From: GCA-2720975 sp964467985
GTDB lineage: Bacteria > Planctomycetota > UBA1135 > GCA-002686595
DNA length: 64,000 nt
Reading direction: 5' to 3'
Assembly (NCBI GenBank): GCA_964467985.1
Contig: CAYXTP010000011.1
Span: 1-64,000, forward strand
Shown: piece by piece, positions 17,950-25,984 of the stretch
How the letters are laid out: each line of letters starts with the position of its first letter
Numbering within the stretch: position 1 is the first letter of the stretch
Notes under the pieces: model-generated
The model's input: only the letters and a program-made list of their open reading frames with translations
Told to the model about the DNA's origin: nothing
The model's database searches: none
Made by a program: the position numbers and the translations under genes

Positions 17950-18660
17950 TCAAGCGCGAGGCACGCCGTACCAGTCCGCGAGACGCTGGGGAGACACACC
18001 CCAGCGCAGCAGGGTAGGGATCAGGCGCATCTGCAAGATAGTCCTCCACGGCCGGACTTGGAACCGGCGGCCGGAAACGAGCACCGGGCCGGGAGCTCGG
18101 GCGATGGGCGCGTGCTGCGCCAGGCTCTTGGCCAGCAGCAGATCCTCCAAAATGGGGACCTCTGGAAAGCCACCCAGCTGGTTGAATGCACTCGCCCGGA
18201 CGAACAGCGCCTGATCCCCATAGGGCCAAGGAGTACGCTCCGAGCGGCGGTTCGCCCAGTGCAGAAAGGGGGTCAGCCAGCGTCGCATCGGGGCTCTGGG
18301 ATCGACAACGGTGCGCACGACAAACGCACCCGCCTGGGTGCCCGGCTCGCCCAGGGCCGCCTGAATTTGAGCGGCCGCATCCAGCGGCAAGCGCACGTCG
18401 GCATGCAGAAAGAGCAGCACCTCAAACGATGCGTCCGCCGCTCCCCGATTCATTTGCAGCGCTCGGCCTCGGGGGCTGTGCAGCAGCCGGGCTGCAGGAT
18501 CTCGTTCGACGACAGCGCACGTGCCATCGGCGCTGCCTCCATCCACCACGAGCACCTCGTCCACACCCGCAAGGGTCTTGAGATGCTCAAGTTGATCGCC
18601 GATTTGAGCCTCTTCCTCGAGGACCGGCACGATCACGGACAGGCGCAAGGGATCGGTCAC
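17950..18660 (-). CDS. Arsenosugar biosynthesis glycosyltransferase, TIGR04283 family
   Basis: 236 residues from the GTG at 18660, whose GTGA overlaps the stop of the gene upstream. An in-frame start at 18687 is possible but would overlap 31 bases. It is a GT2-like fold: LSVIVPVLEEEAQIGDQLEH, VDGGSADGT, LLHSPRGRALQMNRGA, and LFLHADVRLP with the HAD acidic motif. The block R-x-x-PYGDQALFVR and the ending FQVRPWRTILQMRL are specific to the rSAM/selenodomain-associated 'transferase 2' family. It is the last gene of the five-gene ars operon, where its proposed job is building the sugar part of arsenosugars. The exact step is not shown here. Confidence 0.88.
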   Translation of the reverse strand: MTDPLRLSVIVPVLEEEAQIGDQLEHLKTLAGVDEVLVVDGGSADGTCAVVERDPAARLLHSPRGRALQMNRGAADASFEVLLFLHADVRLPLDAAAQIQAALGEPGTQAGAFVVRTVVDPRAPMRRWLTPFLHWANRRSERTPWPYGDQALFVRASAFNQLGGFPEVPILEDLLLAKSLAQHAPIARAPGPVLVSGRRFQVRPWRTILQMRLIPTLLRWGVSPQRLADWYGVPRA

Positions 18661-19313
18661 GAACGACAGAGTACGGCCCGGGTGCACGACAGACGCTCGG
18701 GTTCGGCCTCCAAGAGGGCTTCCAACTGAACTAGGTCCTCGGGGCGATCCACGTCAAAGAGCGCGGGCAGCGACTGCACTTCAAACGCCAGGCCTTCCAG
18801 TCGTGCGCGCGTTGCCCTGCATGTGTCGCGAGTTCCCCAAGGCAGGTCCGCAAGAACTCCCGGGGGCACTCGCCGCAATCCGAGCAGGTAAAAGCCGCCG
18901 TCTTCCGCCGGACCGAGCACGGCATCATGCCGCGCCAAAAATTCAAGTGCCAGGGTGACACGGGCTTGGCTGAGACCCGGAGCATCCGCACCCACAGCGA
19001 ACACCGCGTCGGCGTGCTCAAGAGCGGCGCTCAGACATCGCTCTAGGCGTTGACCCAGGTCTCCGCCTCCCTGGTCCATGCGGGGGATACCCGCACGCGG
19101 ATCATTTTCCAGGCTCTGGCCCAGAACCGCCCTGTCTCCACAAGTCGCCAGCAGAAGATCCACATCCGGCAGGCCTTGCAGTTCGTTCAGGGTATCGCGC
19201 AAGAGTGCCCCGGCCAGGTCCGCTGCTCCTTGGGCGCCAAGTGCTGGAATCAGGCGCGTCTTGACCCGCCCCGGCTCGGGCGCCTTGGCGAAGACAACGA
19301 GTGTCACCTTCAC
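18657..19313 (-). CDS. Arsenosugar biosynthesis glycosyltransferase, TIGR04282 family (DUF2064)
   Basis: 218 residues. It begins VVFAKAPEPGRVKTRL, the conserved start of the DUF2064 / 'transferase 1' family, followed by GQRLERCLSAAL, GADAPGLS and DAVLGPAEDGGFYLLGL (a GT-A nucleotidyl-binding core). It overlaps the arsC-type gene by ATGA and the TIGR04283 gene by GTGA, so translation through the operon is coupled. Known family context: paired with TIGR04283, ArsM and ArsS in arsenosugar clusters, which is exactly the arrangement here. Confidence 0.9.
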   Translation of the reverse strand: MKVTLVVFAKAPEPGRVKTRLIPALGAQGAADLAGALLRDTLNELQGLPDVDLLLATCGDRAVLGQSLENDPRAGIPRMDQGGGDLGQRLERCLSAALEHADAVFAVGADAPGLSQARVTLALEFLARHDAVLGPAEDGGFYLLGLRRVPPGVLADLPWGTRDTCRATRARLEGLAFEVQSLPALFDVDRPEDLVQLEALLEAEPERLSCTRAVLCRS

Positions 19314-19804
19314 GGGCCCGAATCTCCGAGCGCCATTTCGGATGCCCTACGCAGGCCGAGGATGGCAGCCCTCACGTGGGCGTCCAGTTGTGGGTCGGGG
19401 CCGAGTTGGGGCAAGAAGGTCTCGAGTCGCTCCAGGAGTTCGTCCCGCACGTGTCGGAAAGCTTGGGCCGCTGCCGACCTGGGCGCGTCGGCTGGATCCG
19501 GCACGGGCCAAGCCTCGTGGCGAGCGTCTGGGAACAGCTGCATGAGACCGTCCCCGCAATCGCAGAGACGCACGACGCAGGCGTAGTCCTCGGCGCGTAG
19601 GTCGCCCTGGAACTTGGCGTGTTGGGATGAGATGTCGATACCCAATTCGGCCATGGCCCGCACAGCCCCCGGGTTCAGCTGGGTGGGAGCTGCCCCGGCG
19701 CTGGCCACGGTGTAGCCGGCGGGCAGCACTGCCCGAGCAAGGCCCTCTGCCATCTGACTGCGGCAGGCATTCTGTGTGCAGAGGAATAGAAGACCGGGGC
19801 TCAT
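19310..19804 (-). CDS. arsC: Arsenate reductase, low-molecular-weight phosphatase type
   Basis: 164 residues from the ATG at 19804, which overlaps the arsS stop (ATGA); an upstream in-frame Met at 19846 lies inside arsS. The P-loop C-T-Q-N-A-C-R-S (Cys9 to Arg15) is the CX5R-S of the LMW-PTP/ArsC fold, and PVPDPADAP supplies the general-acid Asp. It should reduce arsenate to arsenite, the substrate of ArsM, using thioredoxin or a similar donor. Cys residues further on (LCDCGDG) are candidates for the resolving relay of thioredoxin-linked ArsC; which one acts cannot be told. Its place inside the arsenosugar operon supports the assignment. Confidence 0.88.
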   Translation of the reverse strand: MSPGLLFLCTQNACRSQMAEGLARAVLPAGYTVASAGAAPTQLNPGAVRAMAELGIDISSQHAKFQGDLRAEDYACVVRLCDCGDGLMQLFPDARHEAWPVPDPADAPRSAAAQAFRHVRDELLERLETFLPQLGPDPQLDAHVRAAILGLRRASEMALGDSGP

Positions 19805-20811
19805 GCCAAGCTTCCCCCACAACTCGAACCCGCTCCGGCTGTGCACCCAAGACAGTGGGCTGCCGTGCGCACGGGCCTATCCACGAGGTCACCCGGGCCG
19901 TCCACGTCAAAAATCGTGCGGGCTCCCTCCACGGAGAGAGGCATGTCCAGCATCTGGTTGAAGTCGCAGTCGTGCAGCGTTCCGTTCCAAGCCACGCTCA
20001 ACATCTGGGTACACATGAGTTCCGGCAGGGTCGAGGGATTGAAATTTTCGATCAGCAGCTGCATGTACTCCTGCAACTTGCCCTGCCGCTCGAGTGCGGT
20101 TGCGAAACGCCGAACAGGTAGATTGGTCATGACCAGCAGGTGGGAGAACCGAATGCCATGGGCATTGAGCAACTCCTCGCGGTAGCTCGCTTCCAGGTCC
20201 GCCTGGGGCGGTGGCAGGTTCGCTCCACCCGGATTGAACACCAAACTCAACTCCAGCCCGCTTCCGGGGACGGCATAACCCAACTCGTTGAGCACGCGGA
20301 TCGCCCGCACACTCTTCTCGAAGACACCATCACCGCGTTGGGCGTTCACCCGTTCCTCGGAATAGCAAGGCAAGCTGGCCGTAACGTGGACGCCCTCGGC
20401 CGCCAGGAATTGGGGCAGAGTTTCCTGACCGGATTCGAAGAACACGGTCAGGTTGCAACGATCGATGACCTTGCGCCCCAACTTGCGCGCGTGTCGCACC
20501 AATGGGCGAAAGTGAGCGTTCAGCTCCGGTGCGCCACCCGTCAAGTCCAACACTTCGATGCTTGGATTCCTGGTCAACCAATCCATTACGCGCTCGGCCA
20601 CCGGGCCTTGCATGATCTCTCGGCGTCCGGGGCCGGCATCGACATGGCAGTGCAAGCAGGCCTGATTGCAGAGCTTGCCGAGGTTGACCTGCAGCGTCTG
20701 TATCGACCGCCTGCGGGGCATCGAAAGTCCTCGGCCCGCCAGTTGCTGCGCGAAGCTAGGGGCCTCAACTGGCGCGGCTAGCGGATTGGCATGCAGAGGT
20801 CTAGGGTTCAT
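19801..20811 (-). CDS. arsS: Arsenosugar biosynthesis radical SAM protein ArsS
   Basis: 336 residues. The 4Fe-4S radical-SAM motif is C48-x3-C52-x2-C55 (CNQACLHC). The GGAPELN block (about 101-107) and the family-typical MTNLPVRRF and WNGTLHDCDFNQML follow. The C-terminus is the Cys-rich 'selenodomain' (HCLGCTAGAGSSCGG, Cys320, 323, 331). Here all positions are Cys, with no in-frame TGA. ArsS is proposed to transfer the 5'-deoxyadenosyl group to methylated arsenic, the step that commits to arsenosugars. It starts 9 bases after arsM and overlaps arsC by ATGA. Confidence 0.92.
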   Translation of the reverse strand: MNPRPLHANPLAAPVEAPSFAQQLAGRGLSMPRRRSIQTLQVNLGKLCNQACLHCHVDAGPGRREIMQGPVAERVMDWLTRNPSIEVLDLTGGAPELNAHFRPLVRHARKLGRKVIDRCNLTVFFESGQETLPQFLAAEGVHVTASLPCYSEERVNAQRGDGVFEKSVRAIRVLNELGYAVPGSGLELSLVFNPGGANLPPPQADLEASYREELLNAHGIRFSHLLVMTNLPVRRFATALERQGKLQEYMQLLIENFNPSTLPELMCTQMLSVAWNGTLHDCDFNQMLDMPLSVEGARTIFDVDGPGDLVDRPVRTAAHCLGCTAGAGSSCGGSLA

Positions 20812-20820
20812 GGACGTCCG

Positions 20821-22002
20821 CTAGCAGCACCCGCTGTCGGCAGCGCAGTCCTCGCCGCCCGCCGTCAACTGGGTCCCGGCCTTGCGTTCAGCGGCGGAAC
20901 GCAAGAGCACGCCTTGGGTGCAGGGAAACGGAGCGGCCTGGGCCGGATCGATGGCGCTCTCAGGTTCCAAGAAAATGAAGTCGGCCGCATAGGGCCCGTT
21001 GAGCAACAGGTTGTAGGTCTTGTGGCACACCGCGACGGCCTGCCCGCGGGGGTAGGTGTGTGCGTCATCGTCGAGCACTTCCTTGAAAGGGCCCTTGTAG
21101 ACAACGCTCTGCCCGCACTCGAGGCACTCGCCTTCCTTGCCCTTGAACGCTTCGACCGTGAGGCTGCGGAATTCGATGCCCTCGACGACGCGCCACGGAG
21201 CCTCTTGTCGCTCAAGGACTTGAACCCCGTGGAAGCCAGCATCCTCAAATGCCTTCAGAAAGTCCTCCTCGCGCAGGGCACCCGAGATGCAGCCACTCCA
21301 CAGTTCTTCGTTTTCCTGCAAAGCCAGGGGCACGCTCTCGTCGCTGACGATGTCGGAGATCACGGCCCTGCCGCCGCGACCCAGCACTCGGTACAGCTCT
21401 TCAAACAGCACGGGTTTGTGCTCGCTGCGCACGAGGTTGAGCACGCAGTTGCTCACCACCACATCGATGCTGTCGTCGGGAATCAGCGGAGTCTCCATGC
21501 GGCGGCGTTCGATTTCCGAATCCAGCGCGCGCATCTGTTGCTCATTCCGCACCGGGTCGTCCGCCAGCCGCTTGTCGAGCCAGTCTCGGTCCAGTCGCAG
21601 ATCCTGGATGTGTGCCTTGTGGAATTCCACGTTGGCGTACCCCACGCTCTCTGCCACGGGGGCCTGGGCAGCGCGGGCCACCTCCAACATCTCGTCGGTC
21701 ATGTCCACGCCGACGACTGATCCCTCAGGCCCCACGACTTGACTCGCAATGAAGCAGATCTTGCCCGTGCCGGATCCTAGATCGAGCACGCGTTCGCCGG
21801 GTCGGAGATGTTTGGAGGGATCCCCGCAACCGTAGTCGCGTTCGATGACTTCCTTAGGCAGGGCCTCGAGCAGCGTGGGGTCGTACGAGGTAGGACAACA
21901 CAGGGCCGGCTCGACGGCCTGCGCCCCGGCGGCGTAGCGATCCTCGACGGATGCCTCAGGTTGCAGGGCGGAAGTCGAAGGAGAGTCAGGAGAGGGGCTC
22001 AT
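20821..22002 (-). CDS. arsM: Arsenite S-adenosylmethionine methyltransferase ArsM
   Basis: 393 residues from the ATG at 22002 (the frame stays open to a TTG at 22077, without family similarity). SAM-binding motif I is VLDLGSGTGK. The three arsenic-binding Cys regions of ArsM are visible: LCCPTSYDP near the start, VVSNCVLNL and ELWSGCISGAL. The C-terminal extension has further Cys motifs (CLECGQ, VCHKTYN) and ends in SGCC. It methylates arsenite, giving the precursor that ArsS adenosylates. It is the first gene of the operon; a short palindrome lies 20 bases upstream. Confidence 0.92.
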   Translation of the reverse strand: MSPSPDSPSTSALQPEASVEDRYAAGAQAVEPALCCPTSYDPTLLEALPKEVIERDYGCGDPSKHLRPGERVLDLGSGTGKICFIASQVVGPEGSVVGVDMTDEMLEVARAAQAPVAESVGYANVEFHKAHIQDLRLDRDWLDKRLADDPVRNEQQMRALDSEIERRRMETPLIPDDSIDVVVSNCVLNLVRSEHKPVLFEELYRVLGRGGRAVISDIVSDESVPLALQENEELWSGCISGALREEDFLKAFEDAGFHGVQVLERQEAPWRVVEGIEFRSLTVEAFKGKEGECLECGQSVVYKGPFKEVLDDDAHTYPRGQAVAVCHKTYNLLLNGPYAADFIFLEPESAIDPAQAAPFPCTQGVLLRSAAERKAGTQLTAGGEDCAADSGCC

Positions 22003-22021
22003 GGGGATGAGGATGGCGGCA

Positions 22022-22035
22022 CGTGAGAACTCACG
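22022..22035 (-). promoter_or_regulatory. Palindrome upstream of arsM
   Basis: CGTGAG-aa-CTCACG is a perfect 6-bp inverted repeat with a 2-nt centre, 20 bases before the arsM start. It is a candidate operator for the arsenosugar operon. It does not match the AT-rich box usual for ArsR, and no arsR gene is in the window. Confidence 0.3.
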
Positions 22036-22082
22036 AGGGTCTTCGAGGGAGGGTCCAGGCTGTGACAGGATAGGCAATCTTG

Positions 22083-22102
22083 CGGGTCAATTCCCCGACC
22101 CG
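22083..22102 (-). terminator. Hairpin after the GH2 gene
   Basis: CGGGTC-(8 nt)-GACCCG forms a 6-bp stem starting 18 bases after the GH2 stop at 22120 and before arsM. There is no T-run, so it is only a candidate terminator. Confidence 0.3.
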
Positions 22103-22119
22103 TCTGGGGACCAGTCGAG

Positions 22120-25053
22120 TCAGCGCAGGGCGATGAAACCGGCGCCCCCAGCCAAGGGGACGTTGGAAAGGTGCACGGGTCGGTGAATGCCCCCAGCGCC
22201 GTACCAGTCGTACACACGCACCTCCAGGCGGTGCGCTCCGGCTGAGAGGGCTTCAGTCAACCGGTGGGATGAGGCCTCGTCGAAGGCGGTCGCCCGATTG
22301 GGGATGTCGCCGCCCGTACCACACAGGGTTCCATCGAAGTGCACTTCAAAGGCGTCGTCCACCCCCTCAAAATTGACGTACAAGGGCTGCCCCAACCACG
22401 CCCCGGATAGATCGAGATCGAGGGCGTAGGTGGCCCATCCGTCCAGGGTTTCAAAACCGAAAGATTCCCAGGCGCGACCGATGGGGATTTCCACCCAGTC
22501 CGGATCCTCTTCGACGTTCTCGTCCGGGTCGGGTCGGAACAGCCAGGATCGCGAAGTGAGGTCCATACTGCGTCCCTCAAGCCGCTCAGAAATCGCGTCC
22601 ACGACATGCGCCTCAAGAGCGGCCTTGGGTACAGGACCATGGGTCAGGTGCTGGGCGAACGCGGAGAGTAAGTAGCGACCCGCCGCATTGTCGTGGTTGA
22701 GGCTGGAGACGAGCAGGCGTCCGGCGCCAACGCGAGTCTCGAACACGAGGCATGAGTCCCGCACGTGATCCAAGTCGTGGGTCTCCCAGAAGGCGAGGAC
22801 TGGCTGAATCTGATCGCCGAGTTCCTCCAGGCGCATCAAGCCGCTGGGGTGCAGGTCTTTGACCACAAGATCCAAGAAGAACTCGGGGGCGATGGTCTTC
22901 GTCAATGGGTGCGTGGGGAACCACAGGGATCCGCGCAGCAACCATGTATCAGATACCTTGACCGAGCCGGCCCGACCGTCCGTCAGGAGGATGACCTTCT
23001 CGCCCATCAACATGCGCACAATCTGACCTGGATCCAAGCTGCGAACCACGCGGACTCCGTCGGGCAGGGGTTGCGTGGGAGGCAATGCCCACAGCGACCA
23101 GTCGTTCGAGGCGTCGGCGCTGCCCAATCTCACCTCAAGTTTCAATTCCCGAGGAGCGTCCACCCGAGGTGCCCGCAGCTTGAGCTCACCCAGAAACTGA
23201 ACGGCTCCTGGCTCAATCCTGGGGTGCTCTAGGGAGAGCGGCGCGCCGTTCCATGTCGCCTGCAAACTACCAGGAGACAAGTCTCCCGTTCCGTTGTGTG
23301 CGGCGTGCAGGGGCAGGGACAGGACCTCACCTGACTCGATCGCGCGCGCTGAGTCACGGCCAGGCACAATCATGGTCTCCCCATGCCAGGCCCAGTCCTG
23401 GATGCTCCACTTGTGCTCGCCACGGTGATCCGCCAAGCCCATCTCGGCCTTGTTGAAGTCCCGCGCAACGGAGACGACATAGCCCCCGCCTGGCACTTGC
23501 CTGCGGAAGGCCTCGATTTGGTCTTTGCGCTGATTCTCTGCAAAGCGCAGCGAGTTCGGCCGCAGACTTTCGACCACGGAAGGGCCATAGCGCTCTCGGA
23601 CAGCGCTGGCCCAGTCCGTGACGGCATCAGCGTGTAGGGAGACCCCGGGTCCGAGGTCCGATCCTGGCCAGGTGTCGGCAGCGATCGCTTCCCCTAGCAC
23701 GAGCGGCTTGAGGGTGCGCGTTGTGATGAACTCATTCAGTTCATCGAGCTTCGCGGGCCATGTGTTGTTGTTGCCGTAGGGATGGTCGTCATAGAAATCG
23801 AACACGCGATTCCATTGGATCCACGAGGAGTCGTCCACGACAACGGCCCCGGGGATGTTGGCCTTGGCCCGGTCGTACAGATCCTGGATGACCTCGAGCG
23901 ACGCGGAGGGGCCCGTCTCACAGGTGAGACTGCGCAGGATCACCGAGGGATGATTGCGATCCAAGGCATAGAACTCCTCGAACTCAGCGGTGAGTTCCGA
24001 TCGGTGCTCACCATCGAAACGCGGGTGCCAGGTCGGGTACTCCATCCAAACCAGCAGACCTGCCTCATCACACATGCGCAAAATGCGCTGGGGAGGAATC
24101 CACAGGCAGAATTTGATCAGGTTGAAGCCGCGTGCTTGAGCGTCGCTGATGACCTTGTGCATCACCTCGTCCGAGGGCGCCGGGTCGAGGCTCGGAGGGA
24201 AGTAGCCCCACTCCAGCATGCCGCGCACATTGAGTGGACGGCCGTTGAAAATCAACTGCCGGCCTTCTGCGCGGATCGAGCGGAAGCACAGGCGGCGTTC
24301 GACCTCATCCAGGATCTCCCCCTCCTCGCTCACCAGCTGAAACAGGACCGCATAGCCCTTGGGCGCTCCAATCTCCCAAGCTTGAAAGTCTCTTACGGCC
24401 ACCTCGCGCCGGCCTTTTCCCATCGTCACCCATGTGGTGCGCCCCTCGACGGTGAATTTCACTCGCACGCTGGACCTGGAACTCTCAGGCAAGTCTGCCT
24501 CGAACAAGGCCAATCTGCGCTCGAAGTCTCCGACCGCCAGCAAGTTCAGATCGTCAAGGCTTTCGTGGGGCAAGGCCAGCAGGCGCACGGACTGCCACAA
24601 GCCGCCAAAGTGGGGTGCGATGATGGGCAGAAAACCCTGAGTGTTGTGTCCGACTTTCTCGTCCAGGACGACAGTCAAGTCGTGCGTAGCGCCGGGCTCC
24701 ACGAGCGACGTGATGTCGAATCGAAAAGGCGTCCAAGCACCCAGGTGCTGCCCAACCTCTTGCCCGTCGACAAATACCTGGGCCAAGGTCGCCGCCCCTT
24801 CAAACTCGAGGACCACCCGGCTGTCGAAGAAGCCTGCTGGTACGGCAAATTCACGGCGATAGGTGGCCAGGCCGTCGAAGTCTGTTCCCAATACTATTTC
24901 GAAGGAAGCCGGAACGCGGATGGGGATCCAGTCGGAGCCTGCCTCGGCCTGTCCCACGCAGACTTCCCAGGTTCCGTCGAGGGACACGGCTTCCCGATCG
25001 AACAGAGGCAAGGCGCACAGCAGAGCGAGCGGCAGATTGAGCATGCTCGTCAT
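22120..25053 (-). CDS. Glycoside hydrolase family 2-like protein
   Basis: 977 residues from the ATG at 25053 (or 25044), giving a signal peptide (MLNLPLALLCALPLF). GH2 layout: N-terminal jelly-roll sugar-binding domain (about 20-150, SLDGTWEV, VPASFE, YRREFAVPAGFF), Ig-like domain (about 155-260), then a TIM barrel (GRPLNVRGMLEWGY, GFNLIKFCLWIPP, DEAGLLVWMEYP). C-terminal modules include a ThuA-like segment and a second jelly roll. The acid/base region reads RSLTCETGPS where most GH2 enzymes have an Asn-Glu pair; the nucleophile candidate is Glu in PLVLGEA. It may be a beta-galactosidase/glucuronidase relative with altered catalysis. It is separated by a terminator-like hairpin from the peroxiredoxin. 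Confidence 0.82.
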   Translation of the reverse strand: MTSMLNLPLALLCALPLFDREAVSLDGTWEVCVGQAEAGSDWIPIRVPASFEIVLGTDFDGLATYRREFAVPAGFFDSRVVLEFEGAATLAQVFVDGQEVGQHLGAWTPFRFDITSLVEPGATHDLTVVLDEKVGHNTQGFLPIIAPHFGGLWQSVRLLALPHESLDDLNLLAVGDFERRLALFEADLPESSRSSVRVKFTVEGRTTWVTMGKGRREVAVRDFQAWEIGAPKGYAVLFQLVSEEGEILDEVERRLCFRSIRAEGRQLIFNGRPLNVRGMLEWGYFPPSLDPAPSDEVMHKVISDAQARGFNLIKFCLWIPPQRILRMCDEAGLLVWMEYPTWHPRFDGEHRSELTAEFEEFYALDRNHPSVILRSLTCETGPSASLEVIQDLYDRAKANIPGAVVVDDSSWIQWNRVFDFYDDHPYGNNNTWPAKLDELNEFITTRTLKPLVLGEAIAADTWPGSDLGPGVSLHADAVTDWASAVRERYGPSVVESLRPNSLRFAENQRKDQIEAFRRQVPGGGYVVSVARDFNKAEMGLADHRGEHKWSIQDWAWHGETMIVPGRDSARAIESGEVLSLPLHAAHNGTGDLSPGSLQATWNGAPLSLEHPRIEPGAVQFLGELKLRAPRVDAPRELKLEVRLGSADASNDWSLWALPPTQPLPDGVRVVRSLDPGQIVRMLMGEKVILLTDGRAGSVKVSDTWLLRGSLWFPTHPLTKTIAPEFFLDLVVKDLHPSGLMRLEELGDQIQPVLAFWETHDLDHVRDSCLVFETRVGAGRLLVSSLNHDNAAGRYLLSAFAQHLTHGPVPKAALEAHVVDAISERLEGRSMDLTSRSWLFRPDPDENVEEDPDWVEIPIGRAWESFGFETLDGWATYALDLDLSGAWLGQPLYVNFEGVDDAFEVHFDGTLCGTGGDIPNRATAFDEASSHRLTEALSAGAHRLEVRVYDWYGAGGIHRPVHLSNVPLAGGAGFIALR

Positions 25054-25140
25054 GCTAGCGCGAATCCGGTTGGGCGGTGGACTGGGCCGTGCCCTCCCGT
25101 GTCCGGGCCACGCAGCCAGCCGCATGAACGGGCGCCAACG

Positions 25141-25191
25141 AACGAGCCCCCCGGGCCCGGAAGACAATCTTCCAGGAACCCGAGGGGCTCG
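25141..25191 (-). terminator. Compound hairpin terminator after the peroxiredoxin
   Basis: The outer stem ACGAGCCCC/GGGGCTCGT (9 bp) encloses an inner stem GGAAGA-caa-TCTTCC (6 bp). It begins 22 bases after the peroxiredoxin stop (25213) and ends before the GH2 start (25053). It is the strongest fold in the region. A T-tract is absent, as for the other hairpins in this window. Confidence 0.5.
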
Positions 25192-25212
25192 TCTAGCCGA
25201 ATGCCAGGTCGC

Positions 25213-25812
25213 CTAGAGGCTGTCCGCGTGATCCGTCAGGTAGCTCTTGACGCCTTCATCACTGGGAGCCATGCCGGCCTTTCCAGCGGCCCAGCCTGCG
25301 GGGCAAACCTCGCCGTGCTCCTTGAAGAACTGCACACCGTCCACGGCGCGCAGGAGTTCGTCCATGTCGCGCCCCAGGGGCAAGTTGTTGACGACCGCGT
25401 GCCAGCAGATGCCGTCGGGGTCGATCAAGTAGGTGCCCCGAGCGGCGAAACCCGACTCTTCGTGGACCACATCGTAGTCCTGGGACATTTGCTTGGAGGT
25501 GTCAGCTAGCAGGGGATAGGCAACGGGTCCAATCCCGCCGTCGTTGATCGCCGTGTTGCGCCAACGTGCGTGGGTCTCCGCGTCATCCATGGAAACGCCC
25601 AGAACCTGGACGCCTCGCTTTTCGAATTCGCCGATGCGGCGGTCGAAAGCGATGAGCTCGGAGGGTCAGACGAACGTGAAGTCCTTGGGATAGAAAAACA
25701 GCGCCACGTACTGACCGGAATAGTCGGACAGGCTCACGCTCTGCGTGCTTCCGTCCGGCATCACGGCCTCCGCGCTGAACGCGGGGGCAGACTTGCCGAT
25801 GAAGTTGCTCAT
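25213..25812 (-). CDS. Selenocysteine-containing 2-Cys peroxiredoxin (UGA at 25666-25668)
   Basis: 199 residues if the in-frame TGA at codon 49 is read as selenocysteine. From ATG 25812 the frame gives MSNFIGKSAPAFSAEA, GQYVALFFYPKDFTFV, then TGA, then PSELIAFDRRIGEFEKRG. In AhpC/Prx1-type peroxiredoxins this motif is FYP-x-DFTFVCP-x-E, so the TGA stands exactly at the peroxidatic Cys. The frame stays intact for 150 more codons, including FAARGTYLIDPDG and the resolving Cys170 in VCPAGW. There is no frameshift, and a hairpin follows the TGA. Role: reduction of hydrogen/organic peroxides in the cytoplasm, recycled by a thioredoxin-type reductant. A nonsense mutation or base error (TGC to TGA) is the alternative. 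Standard gene callers would split or truncate it. Confidence 0.85.
25616..25651 (-). promoter_or_regulatory. Candidate bacterial SECIS element
   Basis: On the peroxiredoxin mRNA a stem begins 15 nt after the UGA: CGCUUUCGA pairs with UCGAAAAGCG (9 bp, one bulged A). Above it CGCCG-CAU-CGGCG forms a 5-bp apical stem whose loop lies 30-32 nt after the UGA, within the usual 16-37 nt window for bacterial SECIS loops. The loop does not show the E. coli GGUCU-type sequence, but SelB recognition varies among phyla. Confidence 0.6.
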
Positions 25813-25903
25813 GAGGGGGGGTCTCTGAATGATCTCTGGAATCGGTTGAATGAAGACGGTGAATGGGGTGCCAGGCCACCAGCAGGCGGCCATTGCGGGG
25901 AGC

Positions 25904-25932
25904 AGTATAGCTGCGCGCCACCCTCCCGTGAA
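25904..25932 (-). promoter_or_regulatory. Sigma-70-like promoter of the peroxiredoxin
   Basis: Reading the minus strand, TTCACG (25932-25927), a 17-bp spacer, and TATACT (25909-25904). The -10 matches 5 of 6 and the -35 matches 4 of 6 consensus bases. It would give a leader of about 85 nt before the ATG at 25812. Confidence 0.4.
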
Positions 25933-25984
25933 CGGAAGAGTGAACCTTTCAGCGAAGGGCGGGCCGGGCCAAATCCCCGGCGAA

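Noticed and set aside
21999..22217. Minus-strand frame with a CLSCH heme-like motif near the arsM leader
   Set aside because: Most of it overlaps the GH2 3' end in another frame, it has no signal peptide and the rest is low in protein character; the CxxCH is most likely chance.
25213..25590. Peroxiredoxin fragment as a separate pseudogene half
   Set aside because: Both halves are in one frame with only a TGA at the catalytic Cys codon and a SECIS-like stem behind it; selenocysteine explains this better than decay.
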